The notes under the pieces were generated by a model. The model was given only the letters and a program-made list of their open reading frames with translations. It searched no databases and had not been told where the DNA came from. Below are positions 1-4,267 of a stretch of DNA of 6,481 nucleotides, in pieces. Origin of the DNA: Candidatus Dormiibacterota bacterium (lineage in GTDB: Bacteria; Chloroflexota; Dormibacteria; Aeolococcales; Bog-877); contig JASHRA010000012.1 in assembly GCA_030038765.1 (NCBI GenBank), positions 1-6,481 on the forward strand. The letters are read 5' to 3'. The number at the start of each line of letters is the position of its first letter. Position 1 is the first letter of the stretch. The position numbers and the translations under genes were made by a program.

Positions 1-1
1 G

Positions 2-286
2 CCCTCGGACCTGGCCCTGATGGGCCGCTACATCCTCCAGCGCGAGGTGCTCTCCGAGCTGGGCTCGCTGGCGCCGGGCGCCGGGGGCGAGATCCAGCTC
101 ACCGACGCCATCCGGCGCCTGGCGCGGCGCGGCCGGGTGGCGGGCCTGGAGTTCTCCGGCCGCCTCCTCGACGTGGGCACGCTGGAGAGCTGGCTCACCA
201 CCAACGCCGAGATCGTCTGGCGCGATCCCCAGCTGGGCCCGCTGCTGCGCTCCCGCATCCGGGAGCTCTCCTCCGAGCCCGACTGA
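2..286 (+). CDS. galU: UTP-glucose-1-phosphate uridylyltransferase, C-terminal part
   Basis: This is the last 94 residues of a gene that begins before the window; GalU proteins are usually about 290 residues. The family makes UDP-glucose from UTP and glucose-1-phosphate in the cytoplasm, supplying polysaccharide and glycolipid synthesis. Seen in the sequence: GRYIL at fragment residues 8-12, the very characteristic PGAGGEIQLTDAI at 25-37, and the sugar-site DVG at 57-59 in RLLDVGT (GalU proteins normally have YDxG here). The C-terminus ends in an Arg/Glu-rich helix, as is usual. The Leu in place of the common Tyr before DVG is a small departure. A related sugar-1-phosphate nucleotidylyltransferase cannot be fully excluded without the N-terminal Gly-rich nucleotide loop, but GEIQLTDAI favours GalU. 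The stop is TGA at 284-286, followed by a GC hairpin. Confidence 0.88.
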   Translation, partial: PSDLALMGRYILQREVLSELGSLAPGAGGEIQLTDAIRRLARRGRVAGLEFSGRLLDVGTLESWLTTNAEIVWRDPQLGPLLRSRIRELSSEPD

Positions 287-291
287 GGGCT

Positions 292-311
292 TCGGTGGGG
301 CGGCCCACCGG
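292..311 (+). terminator. GC-rich hairpin after galU
   Basis: A perfect 7-bp stem, CGGTGGG (293-299) with CCCACCG (304-310), closes a 4-nt GCGG loop seven bases after the galU stop; one more T-G wobble is possible. No T-run follows, so it is not a classical intrinsic terminator. It could stop or pause transcription, or protect the 3' end of the mRNA. Confidence 0.35.
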
Positions 312-359
312 CGCCCGGATTGGGCGGCGGCGGGGCCGGGAACCATGTCCGGGCAGGGG

Positions 360-365
360 TATACT
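360..365 (+). promoter_or_regulatory. Possible -10 box (TATACT)
   Basis: TATACT matches the sigma-70 -10 consensus at five of six positions and lies in the 148-bp gap between galU and the next gene, about 70 bp before the ATG at 435. No convincing -35 is seen 16-18 bp upstream. It would drive the three-gene run starting at 435. Confidence 0.3.
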
Positions 366-434
366 TCGCTGCCAGATGTCAATCGGTGCGGAGACCCCGG
401 TCCCCCCTTCCCTCTATCAGTTCAAGGTAGTGCA

Positions 435-734
435 ATGGCAGTGCAACGCCCGCGGCGCGGTGACGACCTACTGCGCTACCGCAGCCAGGAGGGGGACTTC
501 GAGGTAGAGGTCTCGCACACCCTCAACAAGTGGTGTGTGTCGGTGCTGCGGCTGGCCGACTCCAGCATCGTGGCCCAGGACTTCTACCCCGAGCGCTGGA
601 AGGCGATGGCCCGCGCCCAGGACTTCCTGCGCATCCTCAACATGCGCAACCGGCCCGGCCACGAGGAGGAGCACCGGGACGAGGGCGACCGGCCCGCCCC
701 GACCTCCGCCGTGGGCCCGGGGCTGGGCCGCTGA
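435..734 (+). CDS. Hypothetical protein, 99 aa
   Basis: I do not recognise this family. The start at ATG 435 is chosen because AAGG (424-427) lies 7 nt upstream as a ribosome site; the same frame is open back to an ATG at 345, but that would add 30 residues of Pro/Gly-rich, non-protein-like sequence. Residues 12-42 look like beta strands (RYRSQEGDFEVEVSHTL, then WCVSVLRL), and 52-72 form a likely amphipathic helix with a basic and aromatic face (ERWKAMARAQDFLRIL). From about 73 the tail is charged and then Pro/Gly-rich and probably disordered. There is no signal peptide or membrane segment, so it should be cytoplasmic. Its stop TGA (732-734) is embedded in CTGA and the PHP gene follows directly, so the two are probably co-translated. 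A regulatory or partner role for the PHP enzyme is possible but only inferred. Confidence 0.7.
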   Translation: MAVQRPRRGDDLLRYRSQEGDFEVEVSHTLNKWCVSVLRLADSSIVAQDFYPERWKAMARAQDFLRILNMRNRPGHEEEHRDEGDRPAPTSAVGPGLGR

Positions 735-763
735 GCGCAGCTCCGGGGGCGCCCCTCGGGGAG

Positions 764-1516
764 GTGCCCGTCCCCCTCGGCCACTCGGCCGCCGACCCCC
801 ACGCCCACACCACCGCCAGCGACGGCATGGTCAGCCCCAGGGGGCTGGTCCAGGCCGCGGCCGAGGCCGGCCTCAGCGTCGTGGCCATCACCGACCACGA
901 CACCTGGGCCGGCTGCCCCGAGGCCCAGGACGCGGGACAGGAGTTCGGGGTCGACGTGGTGGCGGGGGAGGAGGTGACCACCCAGGCGCCCGCCAACGTG
1001 CACGTGGTGGGGCTCTTCCTCAGCGGCCCGGTGCGCATGGGCATGCCGCTCCAGGACACCATCCTGGCCATCCACGACCTGGGCGGCCTGGCCGTGCTGG
1101 CCCACCCCTGGATGCCCACCTACTTCGCCTCCATCACCCCGGGCGCGCTGCGCCGCCTCATCGACCGGGAGCGGGTGGACGGCATCGAGGTCCGCCACAC
1201 CTGCCCCACCACGCCCGCCCGGGTGCGTGACCTGGACCGCTTCTACGGGGAACACCGGGAGCGGCTGGGCGCCGCCATCGGCTCCAGCGACAGCCACTTC
1301 GGGGCCCACGACCTGGCCCGCACCGTGACCGTCTTCCCCGGGCGCACCGCCGCCGAGCTGCGCCGGGCCATCGAGCAGTCCCTGACCAGCCCCCTGGAGC
1401 GCTACCGCCGCCCCGCCGGCCCCGGCCTCTCGCTCCGCCTCCGCCAGCAGGCGCGCAGCCTGGGCTGGCTATCCTGGCAGCGATGGCGGGGTCGGATCGG
1501 TCGTGAGGGGGCCTGA
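764..1516 (+). CDS. PHP-domain metal-dependent phosphoesterase
   Basis: A 250-aa PHP-superfamily protein, cytoplasmic, expected to hydrolyse phosphoester bonds with a cluster of divalent metals. The stand-alone family includes RNase AM (YciV/TrpH-like, 5'-3' trimming of RNA or 3',5'-nucleotide bisphosphates). Candidate metal ligands, counted from GTG 764, occur in the expected order: H13 and H15 (DPHAHT), D20, H45 (ITDHD), E69 (GEE), H80, H114 (LAHP), D176 and H178 (GSSDSH). The core is complete; the last 35 residues are basic and Trp-rich (LGWLSWQRWRGR), perhaps for nucleic-acid binding. The start is uncertain: GTG 764 has only a very close GGGGAG in front, while CTG 731 would overlap the preceding TGA and add 11 residues. 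No ATG lies nearby. The exact substrate cannot be read from the sequence. Confidence 0.85.
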   Translation: MPVPLGHSAADPHAHTTASDGMVSPRGLVQAAAEAGLSVVAITDHDTWAGCPEAQDAGQEFGVDVVAGEEVTTQAPANVHVVGLFLSGPVRMGMPLQDTILAIHDLGGLAVLAHPWMPTYFASITPGALRRLIDRERVDGIEVRHTCPTTPARVRDLDRFYGEHRERLGAAIGSSDSHFGAHDLARTVTVFPGRTAAELRRAIEQSLTSPLERYRRPAGPGLSLRLRQQARSLGWLSWQRWRGRIGREGA

Positions 1517-1537
1517 GCCCGCTTGAACAAGGAGTTC

Positions 1538-1876
1538 ATGCGCCGCGAGTGGGGCGCCGTCACCTTCGTCGCCACCGCCCTCCTGGGCGGGCTGGCGGTG
1601 CTGGTGGCGCTGGTGGTCAAGGCCGCCTCGCCCACGCCCATCCCCACCGTGCCGCCCTGCCCCTCCCACACGCCGATCGTGATCCAGGCCTCGCCCTCGG
1701 CCGGGGGGACGCCGACGCCGCCCATCTCCATCCCCAGCGTCCCCTTCGGCTGCCCCACGGTCCAGGTGGTGGTGCAGACGCCCACCCCCAGCCCGACCCC
1801 CACGCCCACGCCCAAGGCCAGTCCCAGCGCCAAGGCCTCGGCCACCAAGTCCCCCAAGGCCAGCCCCTCCAGCTGA
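1538..1876 (+). CDS. Single-pass membrane protein with Pro/Thr/Ser-rich tail
   Basis: A 112-aa protein of unknown function. Residues 2-4 are basic (RRE), 7-28 form one hydrophobic helix (AVTFVATALLGGLAVLVALVV), and everything after about 31 is rich in Pro, Thr and Ser. By the positive-inside rule the tail faces outward. Two cysteines (C41 and C72) flank the middle of the tail and could form a disulfide; the end is TP/SP repeats followed by KASPS-type repeats. Such tails are often O-glycosylated or span the wall, but that is inference. Start: ATG 1538 has a strong AAGGAG (1529-1534) only 3 nt away; TTG 1523 in the same frame would add MNKEF but has no ribosome site. It begins 21 bp after the PHP stop, so it probably belongs to the same transcript. 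No lipobox is seen. Confidence 0.68.
   Translation: MRREWGAVTFVATALLGGLAVLVALVVKAASPTPIPTVPPCPSHTPIVIQASPSAGGTPTPPISIPSVPFGCPTVQVVVQTPTPSPTPTPTPKASPSAKASATKSPKASPSS
1779..1873 (+). repeat. Low-complexity coding repeat (TP/SP, then KASPS)
   Basis: Short imperfect direct repeats built on CCCACG and CCCAGC encode alternating Thr-Pro and Ser-Pro, followed by repeats around AAGGCC that encode KASPS-like units (residues 92-111 of the membrane protein). All lie in frame within the gene, so length changes by 6 bp would be tolerated. Confidence 0.6.
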
Positions 1877-1883
1877 CAGCTGC

Positions 1884-1909
1884 CCGGGCCGCGTCGCTGG
1901 CCGGCCCGG
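1884..1909 (+). terminator. Weak GC hairpin after the membrane-protein gene
   Basis: CCGGGCC (1884-1890) can pair with GGCCCGG (1903-1909) across a 12-nt loop, starting 8 bases after the stop codon at 1874-1876. No T-run follows directly; the next T-rich stretch is near 1942-1950. It may end the left-hand transcript. Confidence 0.25.
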
Positions 1910-1955
1910 CGCCGCAGCCGGGTAGATGTTGCGTCGAGCAAATTTGTTTTCAATG

Positions 1956-1986
1956 GACGACGCCACATGGACTAAGTGGCGTTGTC
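1956..1986. repeat. Inverted repeat, 11-bp stem (hairpin 1)
   Basis: GACGACGCCAC (1956-1966) pairs with GTGGCGTTGTC (1976-1986) over a 9-nt loop. Ten pairs are Watson-Crick and one is a G-U wobble; another wobble and a T-A pair can extend it outward. It lies in an AT-richer patch just after the 8-bp palindrome CAAATTTG (1939-1946). Its 3' arm shares bases 1983-1986 with hairpin 2, so the two cannot form fully at once. Confidence 0.6.
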
Positions 1987-2005
1987 TACCACGCGCTGGT
2001 AGACA
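1983..2005. repeat. Inverted repeat, perfect 9-bp stem (hairpin 2)
   Basis: TGTCTACCA (1983-1991) is the exact reverse complement of TGGTAGACA (1997-2005), with a 5-nt CGCGC centre. The symmetry and size also suit a dimeric repressor operator or a recombinase core site. It sits immediately before the helix-turn-helix-like open frame. Confidence 0.6.
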
Positions 2006-2145
2006 CTCGCATCTCGACCCGAGCGCTGCGCCAGGCCGCCGAACGGGGTCGGCTGCGTGGACTGCGGGACCCGCGGGGGCAGCGGCTGAGCGCGCGGCGA
2101 TGGGTGAAGGAGTACCTCCGTCAGCGCCACCGAAGGGCTCACTGA
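1996..2145 (+). CDS. Possible small helix-turn-helix-like ORF, start unclear
   Basis: Read from CTG 1996 this frame gives 49 residues. The stretch from residue 7, STRALRQAAERGRLRGL, then RDPRGQRLSARRWVKEYL, resembles the recognition part of MerR/excisionase-like DNA-binding domains: a helix, a GRL turn, a short wing with DPRG, then a helix with an aromatic. No ATG, GTG or TTG occurs in this frame between 1927 and the GTG at the WVK codons, although the frame is open far upstream. It could be a remnant with a lost or frameshifted 5' end, a gene using a rare start (CTG 1996, ATC 2011 or ATT 1942), or chance in GC-rich DNA. Arg codons CGA, CGT and AGG are commoner here than in the neighbours, hinting at a different origin. 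Low confidence as a gene. Confidence 0.3.
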   Translation: MVDTRISTRALRQAAERGRLRGLRDPRGQRLSARRWVKEYLRQRHRRAH

Positions 2146-2176
2146 GGCCGACCACGGCGCCGCCGAACCGTGAGAT

Positions 2177-2196
2177 GCCGCGGCCCGAGGCGCGGC
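2177..2196. terminator. Small hairpin between convergent genes
   Basis: GCCGCG (2177-2182) pairs with CGCGGC (2191-2196) around an 8-nt loop, between the + strand open frame ending at 2145 and the - strand gene ending at 2210. It could act in both directions, but no T-run is present on either side. Confidence 0.2.
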
Positions 2197-2209
2197 CCCG
2201 GGCGACGGC

Positions 2210-2725
2210 TCAGACCAGGGTGCGGTTCCCGTTGCGCTCCACGATCTGGTCGAGCGGCAGGGAGAGGCTCAGCTCGGGTGCGGCGTCGCTGGTGATCCGC
2301 ACCGTGATCCGGGGGTTGAGGCGCAGCCCGGCCACCCTGGCGCAGTCCCTGAGGAAGGGAAAGGCCAGGGGCACCAGCTGGTTGCTGAGGCGGTTGCGCA
2401 GCGCCCTTCCCGGGTCCGCCTCGGCCGCCCGGAGGCTGCGGTCCCGGAAGCTGAGCACCAGGACCTCGTCGGCGAGCCGGAGCGGCGCGCTCCAGGCGTA
2501 GGCCTCGCCGGGCAGCTCCACGTCGATGAACTGCTCCCGCTGGGAGAGGGGCCGCAGCTCCTCCTGGAGCGGCGAGATCAGCTCCGCCTCGCCCTCCAGG
2601 AAGAGGGGCAGCTCCAGCCCCGGCTCGTCCGCCCCCGCTCCCGGGTAGCGCACGCTGAACCCCACCGTCTCCGCCCCGTAGAAGGGGGAGGGGACCTTGA
2701 TCCAGAGATCGGAGGGCGCGCCCAT
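2210..2725 (-). CDS. Hypothetical protein, 171 aa
   Basis: I do not recognise this protein. It has no signal peptide or membrane helix and appears rich in beta strands. Residues 19-45 (ETVGFSVRYPG, then LELPLFLEGEAEL) and 64-95 (EQFIDVELPGEAYAW, then DEVLVLSF) read as extended strands; 97-131 is a helical stretch containing RALRNRLSNQLVPLAF; 133-158 ends in alternating strands (RITVRITSD, then ELSLSLPL). There is one cysteine (C128) and no evident catalytic motif. The start is ATG 2725, with only a weak AGAG upstream. A TATCCT on the same strand (2743-2738), 12 nt before the ATG, might be a -10 box giving it its own very short-leader transcript. It follows coaE by 45 bp on the same strand, so co-transcription is equally likely. 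Amino-acid composition is protein-like, supporting a real gene. Confidence 0.7.
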   Translation of the reverse strand: MGAPSDLWIKVPSPFYGAETVGFSVRYPGAGADEPGLELPLFLEGEAELISPLQEELRPLSQREQFIDVELPGEAYAWSAPLRLADEVLVLSFRDRSLRAAEADPGRALRNRLSNQLVPLAFPFLRDCARVAGLRLNPRITVRITSDAAPELSLSLPLDQIVERNGNRTLV

Positions 2726-2770
2726 GGCTCTGCGCCGAGGATAGCTCGGGTCCCGGCCGGGGGATCGGAG

Positions 2771-3376
2771 CTATTCGAGGTGGGAGAGCTTGGACTCCCA
2801 GAGCCGGTCCAGGTCCCGCTGGGTGCGCTCCTGGGAGCCGCCGTTGTCGATCACCCAGGTGGCCATGGCCAGCTTGCGCCAGATCGGTATCTGGGCCTCG
2901 ATGCGGGCCCGGGCGGCGGCCTCGTCCAGCCCCGAGCGCTGCTGCAGGCGCTGCAGCTGGACCTCGGGCCGGGCGAAGACCAGCAGCGTGCCGTCGAACT
3001 CGCCCTGGCGCTCGGTCTCGAAGAGCAGGGGCACGTCGTAGACGACGAGGCGGTGACCCTCCCGGCGCGCCCGCTCGATCCGCTCCCGGCTCAGCTCCAT
3101 CACCCGCGGGTGGACGATGGCGTCGAGGCGCTGGCGGGCGTCGGCGTCGGTGAAGACGAGCTGGGCCACGTGGGCCCGGTCCAGGCTGCCCTCGGCGGTG
3201 AGGACCTCGGGCCCGAAGGCCTCCGCGATCTGGGCCAGGACCGGGCTGCCCGGCGCCACCGCCTCCCGGGCCAGCTGGTCGGCGTCGACCAGGAAGGCGC
3301 CCTTGGCGCTGAGCATGGCGGCCACCGTGGACTTGCCGCTGGCCACGCCCCCGGTGAGCCCGATGACCCGGCTCAT
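2771..3376 (-). CDS. coaE: Dephospho-CoA kinase
   Basis: A complete 201-aa CoaE, the usual family length. It phosphorylates the ribose 3'-hydroxyl of dephospho-CoA with ATP, the last step of coenzyme A synthesis, in the cytoplasm. Seen: the Walker A loop GGVASGKS ending at S16 (IGLTGGVASGKST), DADQLARE at 31-38 for substrate binding, IVHPRVM around H89, YDVPLLFE at 113-120, the lid with RLQQRSGLDEAAARARI (143-159), and VIDNGGS at 175-181. The start at ATG 3376 is chosen because its ATG overlaps the upstream gene's TGA (ATGA), implying translational coupling, and because the protein then begins two residues before the first beta strand; a 13-residue longer reading from 3415 adds Arg/Pro-rich sequence inside the neighbour. 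Little Shine-Dalgarno sequence is visible, in keeping with coupling. Confidence 0.95.
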   Translation of the reverse strand: MSRVIGLTGGVASGKSTVAAMLSAKGAFLVDADQLAREAVAPGSPVLAQIAEAFGPEVLTAEGSLDRAHVAQLVFTDADARQRLDAIVHPRVMELSRERIERARREGHRLVVYDVPLLFETERQGEFDGTLLVFARPEVQLQRLQQRSGLDEAAARARIEAQIPIWRKLAMATWVIDNGGSQERTQRDLDRLWESKLSHLE

Positions 3377-3981
3377 CCGGGGGCCGGCTCGGCGGAGCGG
3401 GGCCGGGCGAAGCACTTCTCCGGCTCGAGCAGCCGCTCCAGGCGGGTCCCCGGCGTGTGGACCCTGACTCCGCGCCGGGCGGGGACGCCGAAGTCCCAGC
3501 CCTGGCGGTAGAGCTGGCGCGCCCGGGCCAGGTCGGGGACCGCCTCGACCTCCCGCCCGTCGGTCATCTGCAGCACGGCGGCGCCGGAGCCGGGGTAGCC
3601 CAGGGCCACCTCGCCGCCGGTCTCGAGCAGGAAGGTGAGCTCGGCGAAGGCGGGCTCGCCGAAGGGGGGCGGCTCCGGGGCGGCCACCAGCTCGGCGAGG
3701 GAGGGCGCCTCCCCCTGGCGGACCTGGGAGCGGACCTCCTGACGGCTCTGGATCTGGCGCTGCCGCTGGCGCCGGCGCTGCTCCGTCTGGAGCAGGGCGC
3801 CGTCCTGGCGCAGCCGGCCCAACCGCGCCTGGTAGGGGGCCATCTCCTGGAGCAGCCGGCGCTCGGCCGCCCTCAGCTCCTGCTCCAGCGCCGTGAGCCT
3901 CTCTTGGGGGAGCCGGGCCAGCTCCTCCGCGCTCGGGATCTGGATCTCGGAAGCCGATCCCGGAGCCTGGCCCTCGGACAC
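3373..3981 (-). CDS. Coiled-coil protein of unknown function, upstream of coaE
   Basis: A 202-aa cytoplasmic protein I do not recognise. Residues 1-16 are a flexible acidic lead. Residues about 17-88 form a long charged helix with heptad-like Leu spacing (AEELARLPQERLTALEQELRA, continuing to a Gln/Arg-rich QRRRQRQRQIQSRQEVRSQ segment), very probably a coiled coil. After a Pro-rich hinge (101-110), residues 111-190 make a compact strand-rich domain (FAELTFLLETGGEVALGYPG, then VLQMTDGREVEAVPDLARA, then GWDFGVPARRGVRVHTPG). A single Cys190 lies in LEPEKCFARP near the end. The start is GTG 3981, with TAGGCT six bases upstream, which fits a leaderless mRNA. Its TGA overlaps the coaE ATG, so the two are co-translated. 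The role is unknown; a scaffold or regulatory partner is only a guess. Confidence 0.75.
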   Translation of the reverse strand: MSEGQAPGSASEIQIPSAEELARLPQERLTALEQELRAAERRLLQEMAPYQARLGRLRQDGALLQTEQRRRQRQRQIQSRQEVRSQVRQGEAPSLAELVAAPEPPPFGEPAFAELTFLLETGGEVALGYPGSGAAVLQMTDGREVEAVPDLARARQLYRQGWDFGVPARRGVRVHTPGTRLERLLEPEKCFARPRSAEPAPG

Positions 3982-3987
3982 GCGGCT

Positions 3988-3993
3988 AGCCTA
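3988..3993 (-). promoter_or_regulatory. -10 box TAGGCT placed for a leaderless transcript
   Basis: On the - strand TAGGCT matches the TAnnnT form of -10 boxes and is followed by exactly six bases before GTG 3981, so transcription would start at the G of the start codon. No Shine-Dalgarno sequence precedes this GTG. A small dyad, CACA-AGG-TGTG (3994-4004), overlaps the upstream side and might bind a regulator. Confidence 0.4.
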
Positions 3994-4064
3994 CACAAGG
4001 TGTGGGCCCTCCAAGCGGACTCCCAGGATCTCGCCGCGACCGGTTCCCCCCGGCCCCCGGTCCA

Positions 4065-4070
4065 TACCAT
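4065..4070 (+). promoter_or_regulatory. -10 box TACCAT placed for a leaderless or near-leaderless transcript
   Basis: TACCAT fits TAnnnT and ends 8 bases before GTG 4079. Standard spacing puts the RNA start at about 4077, so the mRNA would have at most a two-base leader. The AGGGA at 4073-4077 touches the start codon too closely to serve as a ribosome site. No clear -35 is seen. Confidence 0.38.
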
Positions 4071-4078
4071 CTAGGGAA

Positions 4079-4267
4079 GTGAGCGCCGGAGCAGCAGCAC
4101 CCGAGCCGGACCGGGTCCAGGACCCCAACCGCAGCGTTGACGGCGCCCGCCAGCGCTGGGGCCGCTTCTGGATCGAGGAGCCGCGCTGGTACTGGGCCCT
4201 GGCCCTGGCCATCTTCCTGCTGGGACTCCTGGTCTTCCTGCTGGCGGTGGGCTTCGACCGCCCGTGA
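4079..4267 (+). CDS. Small single-TM protein coupled to the EtfD-like gene
   Basis: A 62-aa protein. Residues 1-23 are a polar, probably disordered lead. Residues 24-37 are basic and aromatic (RQRWGRFWIEEPRW), typical of a helix lying at the membrane surface. Residues 38-58 form one strong hydrophobic helix (YWALALAIFLLGLLVFLLAVG), with only FDRP after it, so the N-terminus should be inside. I know no named family. Start: GTG 4079 stands right behind a -10-like box. The stop TGA (4265-4267) overlaps the next gene's GTG (GTGA), implying coupled translation at a fixed ratio. That layout suggests a small subunit or assembly factor of the membrane oxidoreductase encoded next, adding one helix to its five. 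This is inferred from position, not homology. Confidence 0.72.
   Translation: MSAGAAAPEPDRVQDPNRSVDGARQRWGRFWIEEPRWYWALALAIFLLGLLVFLLAVGFDRP

Noticed and set aside
530..763. Upstream extension of the PHP frame to the first GTG/ATG-type start
   Set aside because: It lies wholly inside the 99-aa gene in another frame and adds Arg/Pro/Gly-rich sequence before the conserved PHP core.
584..1309. Open frame on the - strand opposite the PHP gene
   Set aside because: It is low-complexity Gly/Val/Ala/His sequence that mirrors PHP codons, with no domain signature; the + strand frame carries the full metal-ligand set.
1779..1815. Short tandem repeats as a CRISPR or other array
   Set aside because: The units are 6 bp, imperfect and in frame within the Pro/Thr/Ser tail; there are no spacers and no cas genes.
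1926..2501. 191-codon + strand frame beginning at ATG 1926
   Set aside because: It runs through the hairpins and then antisense into the 171-aa gene; the translation turns into Arg/Ser/Ala low complexity. Only the other frame over 1996-2145 looks protein-like.
3377..3415. Longer coaE start at 3415
   Set aside because: It would add 13 Arg/Pro-rich residues not seen in CoaE proteins and increase overlap with the neighbour; ATG 3376 gives a clean ATGA overlap and normal length.
2780..3511. Open frame on the + strand opposite coaE
   Set aside because: It is a compositional shadow with Gly/Leu/Val/Asp repeats and no ribosome site; coaE on the other strand is certain.
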